From IMG/VR virus record IMGVR_UViG_3300003873_000089, positions 1-22,216 of that record: a DNA stretch of 22,216 bases. The stretch is one strand, 5' to 3'. Below are positions 14,302-21,333 of the stretch, piece by piece (the stretch's first letter is position 1; every line of letters starts with the position of its first letter). Position numbers and translations under genes: made by a program. Under the pieces are notes generated by a model. The model had not been told where the DNA came from. It saw only the letters and a program-made list of their open reading frames with translations, and did no database searches. The stretch is from a virus.

Positions 14302-16472
14302 TGTCCAACCTCTACATCGGTAGCTATTGCAAGTAAGTTAAACGGCAACGGTTGTGAGTGTTTTATACCCAAATACACTTGATTAAGTGTTCTCATTGTG
14401 CTGTATAAATCAACCTTTTTTATGCCGCTGTAAATAGGAACAAGATTATCCATTAAATCATTAGCCGTTCTAAATAACAACCAATAATCATCGTTCATAC
14501 CTATTCTACCGCCCATACTTTTGTATAGATACAATCTAACATCTTGTAAAAACTTAGGCTTATATACACTAACAATCTGACCTTGTGATATAATCTCTAT
14601 CGGAACTGTCTCAATCCAATACTCATAACCAAAACCAACAACAGCTTTTGTGGTATCCCAATCAAGCGTTATTGCACCGTTTGATACCGTAACATCAGAA
14701 TGAACACCTGTAGCAGTTAAAACACTTACAATAGTGCCATCAGGATACGGAACACTAATTGTATTTGTTGCATCACCTTCGTATATAACAGCACTATCAA
14801 CAAATACAGTATCAAAATAATTATCCCAAGTTGGATTATCGGTAGCTTCAATATAATAAACTCCGTTACGCTCTACTACCATATAAGTTTTTGAATAGTT
14901 ATCAGTAATAGATGGTATTGTTGCAATAGTTTTTATACTGCCGTTAGTTATATACTTTTGCCAAGCAATTATTTGTTCTGACTTTAAATAAGTCAATAAT
15001 GCAACTGTCCCATCTGATAATAACGCCCATACACGGCTGTAAGGCTCTTTTTCAAGTGACATTTCTACAACATTATCTTTCAATATGTCTCTATTAACCA
15101 ATGTCAAATCACTGCCAACATAACTATTAGAGGCATATTGATAACTAAAATCATACAGTCTTGTTGTGTGTGTTTGAGTGAATATAATATCAGAACCTAC
15201 TGTAATAGGTTGTATAAACGAACAACCATATTCCGACTGTTTAGTGATAGATATTGATTTAGGTGTTATACCTGTAGTGCTTCCGACTGCAAGATATTCT
15301 GCTCCGATTGTTCCTATAAACAGAAAATTACTGCCCAAAAGCCAAGTGATTTCATTATTTTCTTTTGACGCTATTTCATACACAAAAGCATTATTATCAT
15401 TTGTGCCAAATACAAAATTCTCATAACTGCCTATAACAGAACCAGCAATAACTTGCGGATTATTGGGCAAATTGCCAACAATAAGCCTGTTCTCAAAAAA
15501 GGTTACACACGCAGGATAAAAACTATCTTGATTTAGAAACTTAACATAAATAGGTGTATCACTTCCAAACGGGACTAAAACACACTTCCAAGTTACTTGA
15601 TTATCCGTAACCGTAGCATCAATTGTTTGTACCCAAGCAGGTTCGGAATTACCGCTGTTACCGGCAGTTGTAGCTTTATACACGCATCCGTTACTTACTA
15701 AAACAAAATCGCCAACTTCGTAAGAAACATTACTTTCCCAAACCTTTAATATGGTATGCGTATATTCTGCAGATTCAACATATATTCTTCCTGTAGCATA
15801 ATCTATACTCGCATTAACAAGATTTGTGCCAGTAAAATTACCATTACCATCATCAGTAACAGCATAAGAATTTCCGCCACTTGTGTAGTGCAATTCTATT
15901 TTACCGGGTTCAATTAAATTAACCGGCAACTGCCCTTCAACAACAGCAGATTTACTATCTCCATACGCAAGAATATATTCAAGGTTTAAAGTAACATCTT
16001 CTATTGTCCAATTATCTTCGGCTATGCGAGTAATTTTTTTAATAGGCTGACCTTTAAGCGTAAGATAAATTAAATCATCTTTTTGAACATACTGTATCTT
16101 TGACAAATCAACCGTGTTATCATACGTTAAGGCTATGTAGTATGGGTTATTACTACTATCTACAACATAACCATCAAGAGTTAGAAAATATATACGATTA
16201 TCATTGGCTACACCAGCGTGGTCTAAAACAAACAACAAAACATAAGCCTCGCTCTCTGAATAAATGAAAGGTATCATTCTAAACTTTGAACCTGTAATGT
16301 TGGCTATATATTTTGTTCCTTGTCTTTTTCTTATATTACCATACGGAGTAATTATACCATTATTACACTTTTTGAGTGAATGTAGATACCAATCTGCAGA
16401 TACACGCCCTAAAACTTCTTCGGATATAACGCCCCTATTGAAATGGTCAAGGACTATTGGTATCTTAGCCAT
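14298..16472 (-). CDS. Tail tubular protein B / nozzle (gp12-like), with a carbohydrate-binding-like insert, 724 aa
   Basis: The N-terminus matches podovirus nozzle proteins: FNRGVISEEVLGRVSADWY (11-29), then GIITPYGNIRKRQGTKYIA (39-57), RMIPFIYSESEAYVLLFV (65-82), of the form F-x-x-G-x-(L/I)S...GR...GG-x-x-RR-x-GT...F. The middle and C-terminal parts are beta-rich, including LTFS-like repeats of a beta-propeller. An insert at about 243-298 (VWESNVSYEVGDFVLVSNG, later TVTDNQVTWKC) resembles CBM5/12-like carbohydrate-binding modules. It should form the distal tail tube through which DNA leaves. The ATG at 16472 begins immediately after the stop of the gp11-like gene. Confidence 0.87.
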   Translation of the reverse strand: MAKIPIVLDHFNRGVISEEVLGRVSADWYLHSLKKCNNGIITPYGNIRKRQGTKYIANITGSKFRMIPFIYSESEAYVLLFVLDHAGVANDNRIYFLTLDGYVVDSSNNPYYIALTYDNTVDLSKIQYVQKDDLIYLTLKGQPIKKITRIAEDNWTIEDVTLNLEYILAYGDSKSAVVEGQLPVNLIEPGKIELHYTSGGNSYAVTDDGNGNFTGTNLVNASIDYATGRIYVESAEYTHTILKVWESNVSYEVGDFVLVSNGCVYKATTAGNSGNSEPAWVQTIDATVTDNQVTWKCVLVPFGSDTPIYVKFLNQDSFYPACVTFFENRLIVGNLPNNPQVIAGSVIGSYENFVFGTNDNNAFVYEIASKENNEITWLLGSNFLFIGTIGAEYLAVGSTTGITPKSISITKQSEYGCSFIQPITVGSDIIFTQTHTTRLYDFSYQYASNSYVGSDLTLVNRDILKDNVVEMSLEKEPYSRVWALLSDGTVALLTYLKSEQIIAWQKYITNGSIKTIATIPSITDNYSKTYMVVERNGVYYIEATDNPTWDNYFDTVFVDSAVIYEGDATNTISVPYPDGTIVSVLTATGVHSDVTVSNGAITLDWDTTKAVVGFGYEYWIETVPIEIISQGQIVSVYKPKFLQDVRLYLYKSMGGRIGMNDDYWLLFRTANDLMDNLVPIYSGIKKVDLYSTMRTLNQVYLGIKHSQPLPFNLLAIATDVEVGQ

Positions 16473-17048
16473 TTACGGACTTCCTAACCCTAATAGCCAT
16501 TTTGATTGGTCAACATACTGCGGTGTTCCCCTAATGCTATCCAAACCTCGTGCTTCTCTTAATGCTTTTTCGTATAGTGCATCATAGAACTGATACATCT
16601 GTGCATTGCCTTGTAACGATACACTTAATTCCATAACAAGTTTATAAGTTAGCACTTTTATAAAATAAGGTGGAAAAGTTGGTTCTTGTCCTTCTGAAAA
16701 GTAAACATATCTTAAATAAACCGGTGTAACATTAGCATAAATAACATTGCCTAATTCTTCATACTCAATTTTATTATTCTGACTATCTCTAAGTGATTGT
16801 ATTTTGACTATGTCGTTTGGTTCTTGATAGGCATACTGCCATAAATCTGATTGTTCGTTTACACTAAGTTGATTTAGTTTCGTGCGTTTTAATGCAAAAT
16901 TCCAATCTTGAAGTGATAAAACGTCTCTAAGTGCAGGATAATAAATATTGTTTACAACACTCGCAACCTTTGTATCATCAGTAAAAGCCATAATGGGGTC
17001 AACCCCCATTATGGCAAGAGAATAATTAACAATTTCTACAGAGTTCAT
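16473..17048 (-). CDS. Tail tubular protein A / head-tail adaptor (gp11-like), 191 aa
   Basis: The opening SVEIVNYSLAIMGVDPI, the segment YPALRDVLSLQDWNFALKRT (37-56) with its buried Trp, and the C-terminal helices (LTYKLVMELSVSL, MYQFYDALYEKALREARGLD) are the hallmarks of podovirus gp11-like gatekeepers, whose families read N-x-A-L-x-x-(L/I)G...Y-x-x-x-R-(D/E)x-x-L...W-x-F-A. It should form a dodecameric ring between portal and nozzle. It sits one base after the capsid stop and directly abuts the nozzle gene. Its first 20 codons contain a perfect 12-bp inverted repeat, described separately. Confidence 0.85.
   Translation of the reverse strand: MNSVEIVNYSLAIMGVDPIMAFTDDTKVASVVNNIYYPALRDVLSLQDWNFALKRTKLNQLSVNEQSDLWQYAYQEPNDIVKIQSLRDSQNNKIEYEELGNVIYANVTPVYLRYVYFSEGQEPTFPPYFIKVLTYKLVMELSVSLQGNAQMYQFYDALYEKALREARGLDSIRGTPQYVDQSKWLLGLGSP
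16987..17015 (-). terminator. Perfect 12-bp hairpin just downstream of the capsid gene, possible attenuator or 3'-end stabiliser
   Basis: GCCATAATGGGG (16987-16998) and CCCCATTATGGC (17004-17015) are exact reverse complements around a five-base loop. On the minus-strand transcript the stem ends at 16987 and is followed by TTTTAC, a short U-tract. It starts about 35 bases after the capsid stop codon, inside the gp11-like gene, where it encodes the near-palindromic residues AIMGVDPIMA. The short U-tract suggests partial termination or RNA 3'-end protection, not a full stop. Assignment as a terminator is inference. Confidence 0.5.
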
Positions 17049-17049
17049 T

Positions 17050-17985
17050 TTACTGCTTGCACTGCAGTTCTACAATTCTTTGCTCGTCCATTCTTGTTGC
17101 ACCGGCATACATTCCAAAGAATATTTGAACCGCATAGTTTTTATCAGGTCTTTCGTCTATTTTAGCCTGAGTTTCCTTGTTTATGGCAAGCAGTAATCCC
17201 TCTTTTGTTAATCCAATTACGTCATCAACATCCGCCGTTGTAGTTCCGTCGGTTAAAGTAACCGTTTCGGTATTCGTTAGGTTAGTCATAACAAACTCAA
17301 AACCCATATAAGAATTGATTGTGCCTTGAGCTATTGCTCTAACAGTCTCAGCATCTCTGGTTAAGTTTGTGGAAGCTAAATCATTTAAGAGTGAGAATAC
17401 TTGACGAGCAGGCAAGATAAGGTATCTCGGCTCGTTGGGGTCAACGTCTGCACTGTCCAAAATCTCTTTTGCATAAATCAGTTTATCAAACGTCAAACCT
17501 GTAGCAGTATTTGCAGTTTCGTGGTCAGCAGTTATAACCTGCGTAGATGGTAATGTAACGGCAGTTGTTCCGTCTTTGCCTGTGTATGCCGTTCCTGTTG
17601 CGGCATTCAAAATAAGATGGTCAATCTTTCTGCCCATTGCATAAGCAATATTCTGGACATATCTTGACGTTGGGTCAGCAAGCATTCTAACCTTATCTTT
17701 CTGCTCAATCAAATATGCCTTTGTCAAGAATGAACCGCTTATCATTCTTCTGTTCCACTCTGGGTCAGTAATAACTGTATCAGGGTGTCTTGTATCAACA
17801 GAAGTGTTATCGTCAACAAGAGTTGTTATATCGTCGTCTTTTTCCAATACATCGTAAAAACCTTGCTCACCTTTAAGAACATCATTAAGCACTATGTTTT
17901 TAAGTCTTGAACCATTTTGCTGTAGTGCCATTATAATGTTATCGTGGAAGATTTTTACAAATGCGGTATCAATATAGTTAGCCAT
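17050..17985 (-). CDS. Major capsid protein, 311 aa
   Basis: Size, position after the scaffold and sequence character identify the HK97-fold coat protein of the Phage_capsid_2 type. It has an N-terminal helix (TAFVKIFHDNIIMALQQ), a RHPDT...RRMISGSFLTKAYLIEQKDKVRMLADPTS region (about 65-105), AMGRKIDHLILNAATG (116-131), and PRYLILPARQVFSLL (about 186-200), the family's strand-helix signature. It forms the icosahedral shell. The start is ATG 17985 with AGGGGG six bases upstream. That ribosome site and start codon are exactly complementary to a segment of its own leader RNA. It has its own promoter about 135 bases upstream, the only sizeable gap in the late operon apart from that before the lysis genes. 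Confidence 0.9.
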   Translation of the reverse strand: MANYIDTAFVKIFHDNIIMALQQNGSRLKNIVLNDVLKGEQGFYDVLEKDDDITTLVDDNTSVDTRHPDTVITDPEWNRRMISGSFLTKAYLIEQKDKVRMLADPTSRYVQNIAYAMGRKIDHLILNAATGTAYTGKDGTTAVTLPSTQVITADHETANTATGLTFDKLIYAKEILDSADVDPNEPRYLILPARQVFSLLNDLASTNLTRDAETVRAIAQGTINSYMGFEFVMTNLTNTETVTLTDGTTTADVDDVIGLTKEGLLLAINKETQAKIDERPDKNYAVQIFFGMYAGATRMDEQRIVELQCKQ

Positions 17986-18114
17986 AGGTAGCCCCCTAAA
18001 TAATGTTTAGTTTAAATTAGCTTTACAATTTGAACCCAATCCCTTGAGATTGTCCGCTAACTACTGAGCGGGTCTCCAAATTGTAAGGCTACCTATGGAA
18101 GGTAGTTGTCTTAC
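17982..18114 (-). ncRNA. Structured 5' leader RNA of the major capsid gene, candidate cis-regulatory switch
   Basis: The 128-base untranslated leader folds, by eye, into several exact helices. A local hairpin pairs 18089-18094 with 18100-18105 (six bp, five-base loop). A long outer stem P1 pairs 18077-18086 with 18023-18032 (ten bp). Inside it are P2 (18067-18071 with 18054-18058) and P3 (18048-18052 with 18037-18041), making a three-way junction. Finally 18087-18098 is exactly complementary over 12 bases to 17982-17993, which holds part of the ribosome site and the AUG of the capsid gene. That long-range helix would stack directly on P1 and shares bases with the local hairpin, so the two are mutually exclusive. 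The folds are seen; the switching role is inferred. No known riboswitch class is recognised. Confidence 0.65.
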
Positions 18115-18120
18115 ATTTTA

Positions 18121-18149
18121 ACTATAATGCAAATAATTTATTTTGTCAA
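18121..18149 (-). promoter_or_regulatory. Near-consensus sigma-70 type promoter for the capsid transcript
   Basis: On the minus strand, TTGACA (18144-18149) and TATAGT (18121-18126) are separated by exactly 17 bases. The spacer is AT-rich, and A-rich sequence lies upstream of the -35 box. Transcription would begin near 18114-18116. It lies 22 bases beyond the scaffold stop, in the gap before the capsid gene. It is a host-type promoter, so host RNA polymerase would read it, giving extra capsid transcription independent of the upstream operon. Confidence 0.82.
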
Positions 18150-18170
18150 GTTTTTTTGGAACAGTTTTTG

Positions 18171-19028
18171 CTACTCACCGTAAATTATTTTATATAACGT
18201 CTTTACTTTCTCAACTGCAGCATCGTGTTCCGGATGTTCTCTATTGAAATAAGGATGATTACTATTGTTCATAATAGATTGCAACTCGCCTTTGGCATCA
18301 GCTTGTGAATAGCTGCTGGCTGCAAAATTATCCTCTTTGTAATATTCCCCCAAACTCGCAAGAGCTTTCACAAAATTAGGGTTAACGTCAAGACCTGCTG
18401 CAACAATTTGTTGTTTTACATCATCGGAAAATAACTTGAAAACTTTTTGAGCCGTATTCAATTTAGCTTGTGCCTCTTGTCCGAATTCTTGTGTTATCTG
18501 TTGTAAAGCCTGCTGTGCCATAGTTTGTCTTTCTTGAGCACTAATTTGACTATCCTGCTGTATAATATCCTTCATTTTACCGTAAAGTGCTTCAAACTGC
18601 TGTGGCAACAGTCCGACCTCGTGTGCTATTTTTTTGAACTCCGCAAAATCTTCCTGTGACGCAAATACTTTTGTAGCATCTTCAAAATCAGGATATTTGT
18701 TAGGGTCATCAGGAACACCCAGCTTTGTAAGAACCTGCTGCAATTCGTTCTCGTCTTTCGGCATAGGTATCTTATCTCTACCTATAAGTTTTTGAGCCTC
18801 TATATAAGATTTGGCAAGGTCTTTCGGGTCTTTGAATTTATCAATGTTAGGGTCATTCGCATAATCACCCAACATACCACGCCAATCAACAGTTTGAGCC
18901 TGTTGGCTGTTAGACTGGTCTCCAGTATTAGCATCTCCTAACAAAGAAGTGTTTGACTCAGTATCATTTGTAGTTTGTGTGTTACCATCTTGCGAACTAC
19001 CCGGTGGTGTTCGCATCTCTTCTGCCAT
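18171..19028 (-). CDS. Capsid assembly scaffolding protein, 285 aa
   Basis: An acidic, Gln/Asp/Lys-rich protein between portal and capsid genes. Residues 1-48 are low-complexity and polar. WRGMLGDYANDPNIDKFKD (about 50-68) followed by DLAKSYIEAQKLIG and IPMPKDENELQQVLTKLGVP is the recurrent podovirus scaffold pattern. The C-terminal half is helical (QFEALYGKMKDIIQQ, QQALQQITQEFGQEAQAKL), and ends in a HPYFNREHPEHDAAVEKVKTLY helix typical of coat-binding ends. It should guide procapsid assembly and leave before or during packaging. Two tandem ATGs follow AGGAGG; the second (19028) has six-base spacing and is preferred over 19031, which has three. It overlaps the previous gene by about 32 bases. 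Confidence 0.85.
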   Translation of the reverse strand: MAEEMRTPPGSSQDGNTQTTNDTESNTSLLGDANTGDQSNSQQAQTVDWRGMLGDYANDPNIDKFKDPKDLAKSYIEAQKLIGRDKIPMPKDENELQQVLTKLGVPDDPNKYPDFEDATKVFASQEDFAEFKKIAHEVGLLPQQFEALYGKMKDIIQQDSQISAQERQTMAQQALQQITQEFGQEAQAKLNTAQKVFKLFSDDVKQQIVAAGLDVNPNFVKALASLGEYYKEDNFAASSYSQADAKGELQSIMNNSNHPYFNREHPEHDAAVEKVKTLYKIIYGE

Positions 19029-19179
19029 CATTTGCCTCCTTTAAAAATTTTTGCAAGGCTATATAAACAGAGCGACGACCTAATAAATAAGCCATACGCT
19101 CCGGATTATCACTAAACTGGTCATTCATAACCGGTAATATCCCTAAAAAAAATATCAAGCTCCTTGCCATCACGACCAT
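18997..19179 (-). CDS. Bbp19-like small phage protein, 3' part in the shifted frame
   Basis: This frame carries the conserved end of a small podovirus protein that usually sits between portal and scaffold: DQFSDNPERMAYLLGRRSVY followed by IALQKFLKEAND, matching the EGRR-x-V-x-x-x-I-x-x-x-L ending of Bbp19-type proteins. It lacks the expected N-terminus, which is found in another frame just upstream (19121-19249). The first in-frame ATG is 19179. A start at ATG 19128 would overlap the upstream stop by eight bases (ATGAATGA) and permit re-initiation. A single joined product would be about 83 residues, the usual length. The gene overlaps the scaffold start. Confidence 0.55.
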   Translation of the reverse strand: MVVMARSLIFFLGILPVMNDQFSDNPERMAYLLGRRSVYIALQKFLKEANDGRRDANTTG

Positions 19180-19249
19180 TGAAAACTCTTTGGAGCATAT
19201 TTAACAATTTTATTTTCTCTGATTTCTGTTTATCTTGCTTTTCACTCAT
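19121..19249 (-). CDS. Bbp19-like small phage protein, 5' part (42 aa, frame broken)
   Basis: The ATG at 19249 overlaps the portal stop as ATGA (19246-19249), so the start is secure. The frame reads MSEKQDKQKSEKIKLLNMLQ, then RVFNGRDGKELDIFF, and stops at TGA 19121-19123. L-x-R-V-F-N-x-x-D-G-K-E-x-L is the known opening of Bbp19-type phage proteins, whose second half continues here in the +1 frame. A run of eight T (positions 19145-19152 on the minus strand) lies exactly where the two halves would join: removing one T fuses the frames. This is either a real split, an indel, or a site of transcript slippage. Function of the family is unknown; it is a conserved neighbour of the portal. Confidence 0.55.
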   Translation of the reverse strand: MSEKQDKQKSEKIKLLNMLQRVFNGRDGKELDIFFRDITGYE

Positions 19250-20793
19250 ATAATAGCCTCACTTTTTTTAATATTAAGTTGAGCTTGAGCCTGATTTTTC
19301 ATAGCTTTACCTTTTAACTCCTCTAATTGTAATTGTAACTGCTGTAATTGTGATTGTTGCCTCTGCTTTCTCATCTGCTCAACATCGCTTTCGTCGTTTA
19401 ACAAGTGAGAATCAACAGAGTAAATACTGGCAACCTTGCGTATAAAGTTATCCCAGTTCACATTATCAACAACATCAGGATTAAGTTGTGCAGACTGCAA
19501 AACAGTATTTAGCAGCACAACAAGGCTTGAGTATTCTGACGATTTTTGAGTTTGTGCAAGCGGTGACAAAAACTCTACCTTAACCGGTGTGTCAAACTGT
19601 TCTATAATGCCATTATCCACTAACAACAACAATGTCCTATACACAAGCGGAGTCAAAACCTCGTGTAGCAAACGTCCAATAACAGACCCAAGCAGTAACA
19701 TCTTTTCTTGATTTCTATGTATAACTTCTGTGGCTGTCATTGTTGTGTCTTTCATCATTAAAAATAAATCAACAAAAAACTTTTCGTTAATCACTTGTTT
19801 TACTGACTGTAAACTCTCTATATCAATATTGATATTACCAGTCGTCATAATAGGTTTAATTTGATTCTGCGGGTTCGGGTCAGCTCTATAATTCAACGCA
19901 CCGGGAGAAATATCTATATCACCCATATACCCTTGATACGGAACGTCAAGCGGAGGATTGGCAAGTTTCTCGTTATTTACCCAAAACGTTTTAGTAATTC
20001 TATTGCTTAAAATAACCGATGGAAGTGCATCTATGGCGGGTGAAGTGCCATACGTAACATCATTCGGAGTTTGCCATTGTCCGACAAAAAACGGAAAGGT
20101 ATCATAACCACCTTCTTTCAATATATGTTCCGTTTCTTTTTCTACCCAAACCGACTTAAACAGCTTGCCTTTAGTATTGGAATAGTTTTTGCTAACAGAA
20201 AATAATATTTCTACCTTTTCGTTTTGTGATGTTTTACTTTTTTGGACAATGCTGTCAGACACATTTTTCAACCCAAATTTCTCTATAACTTCTTCTACCG
20301 ACATTTTAATAAGAACAATCACCTCAACTACATTCCCCCAAATATCACGATTAAACACAAACGAATGCGGAGGGAACGATATAAACTTCAAACCGTTTAC
20401 GTCAGCCTCTTCATATAACAAACTTACACCGTAATTAACCAATGTCTCATACGATTGATAAAGACGTTGGTATAAGTTACTGCCTCTAAACGAAGCAAGT
20501 ATTTTATTTGTGGCATCACTCGCCCAATCTTCTTCTTGCTTACTGACGTTTGACGACGGTATGGGTGATAACGTAAACCATCTGCTTGCCGGATTAGTTA
20601 GATATGAATATAATCCGGACACAAGTATGTCTCTCGCCCTGAAAACCGTATCGTCATACAAAGTATATGGGTCAGTATAATCAGAGTATTTACCTCTAAA
20701 GCCTATACACCACCGTTCTACATCACGCCATAATGTCTCTATTTGCGAACGTTTGCTAAGAAGCTCATCATAGCGTTTTACTATGCCGCTCAT
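19246..20793 (-). CDS. Portal protein / head-tail connector (T7 gp8-like), 515 aa
   Basis: The N-terminus (ELLSKRSQIETLWRDVERWC, about 10-29) and the following TVFRARDILVSGLYSYLTNPASRWFTLSP (about 49-77) are the signature of the podovirus head-tail connector family: a helix with W-x-x-(V/I)-x-x-W, then A-x-x-x-L-x-S-x-L-x-x-x-L-T-x-P-x-x-x-W-F. The middle contains SFPPHSFVFNRDIWGNV, GTSPAIDALPSVILSNRI, and MKDTTMTATEVIHRNQEKM (about 346-364), all typical. The C-terminus is a Gln-rich helix (QRQQSQLQQLQLQLEEL), the usual barrel extension. A dodecamer forms the packaging vertex and binds TerL and the gp11-like adaptor. Start and stop both overlap neighbours by four bases. Confidence 0.92.
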   Translation of the reverse strand: MSGIVKRYDELLSKRSQIETLWRDVERWCIGFRGKYSDYTDPYTLYDDTVFRARDILVSGLYSYLTNPASRWFTLSPIPSSNVSKQEEDWASDATNKILASFRGSNLYQRLYQSYETLVNYGVSLLYEEADVNGLKFISFPPHSFVFNRDIWGNVVEVIVLIKMSVEEVIEKFGLKNVSDSIVQKSKTSQNEKVEILFSVSKNYSNTKGKLFKSVWVEKETEHILKEGGYDTFPFFVGQWQTPNDVTYGTSPAIDALPSVILSNRITKTFWVNNEKLANPPLDVPYQGYMGDIDISPGALNYRADPNPQNQIKPIMTTGNINIDIESLQSVKQVINEKFFVDLFLMMKDTTMTATEVIHRNQEKMLLLGSVIGRLLHEVLTPLVYRTLLLLVDNGIIEQFDTPVKVEFLSPLAQTQKSSEYSSLVVLLNTVLQSAQLNPDVVDNVNWDNFIRKVASIYSVDSHLLNDESDVEQMRKQRQQSQLQQLQLQLEELKGKAMKNQAQAQLNIKKSEAII

Positions 20794-21323
20794 AATAAGC
20801 TAAATACATCTGACAATTTATAAGATGAAACATTTTTGCCAAAATTACTGTTGTCAAATACCGTTTTCGTAATGTTGAACAAGCCCTGCGACGGATTGCC
20901 TAATAACGAAGTTTTATCACCTATAACCGTCGGTTTAGCTGCCGGTGCTTGTGAATCTATGGGTGGCTGTCCCGGATTAGGTATGTTTATTTTAGGTTTT
21001 TGCGTAGCACCTAAAACCGATGCTCCAGCTCCGGCAATTTCTGCAGCCTTACTGACTGACGATAACGAACCGAGAATACCACCGGCAGCAGACGTTCCAC
21101 TTGCCACCGCTGATGCTCCAAGTGCCGTATCAGCCATTGAACCTGCTGACGCAAGACCTGATGCGGCTGACGACGTTAAACCTAATGTTGAGCCAACCGC
21201 AGACCCAACGCCGGGAATGAGAAGTGAGGCTCCAGCAACACCAAGACTTTCTAACGGATGTTTTTTAATTTCGTGAAATGCGTGGCTTATTCCGTGTGTT
21301 ATTTTATGAACTGCGTGTGACAT
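20790..21323 (-). CDS. Gly/Ala/Ser-rich hydrophobic protein upstream of portal, 177 aa
   Basis: The ATG at 21323 follows AAGGAGG by five bases, so it is preferred over an upstream ATG at 21344. After a His-rich start (SHAVHKITHGISHAFHEIKK) the residues about 25-105 are almost all G, A, S, L and V, with runs such as GVAGASLLIPGVGSAVGSTL, suggesting membrane-active or tightly packed small-residue helices. The end contains a proline-rich stretch (NIPNPGQPPIDSQAPAAKP) and a polar tail. Similar Gly/Ala-rich proteins occur near the terminase or portal of several podoviruses with no proven function; a minor virion or ejected protein is plausible. It overlaps the portal start by four bases. Confidence 0.7.
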   Translation of the reverse strand: MSHAVHKITHGISHAFHEIKKHPLESLGVAGASLLIPGVGSAVGSTLGLTSSAASGLASAGSMADTALGASAVASGTSAAGGILGSLSSVSKAAEIAGAGASVLGATQKPKINIPNPGQPPIDSQAPAAKPTVIGDKTSLLGNPSQGLFNITKTVFDNSNFGKNVSSYKLSDVFSLL

Positions 21324-21333
21324 TTTTCCCTCC

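Noticed and set aside
18023-18086. A functional tRNA gene in the capsid leader
   Set aside because: D-loop and T-loop-like sequences are present, but there is no matching seven-bp acceptor stem or T stem, and the anticodon-like loop has six bases.
18111-18116. ATGTAA start-stop ORF at the 5' end of the capsid leader
   Set aside because: It sits at or across the predicted transcription start and has no ribosome site, so it is unlikely to be translated.
19121-19128. RF2-like programmed +1 frameshift at the TGA
   Set aside because: The UGA is followed by C as in prfB, but the upstream codon is GAA, not a slippery one, and no Shine-Dalgarno-like stimulator sits at the required three-base spacing. 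The T8 tract is a better explanation.
20836-21276. 146-codon open frame on the plus strand
   Set aside because: It is antisense to the Gly/Ala/Ser-rich gene. The GC-richer, low-complexity DNA there removes stops from the opposite strand, and there is no ribosome site.
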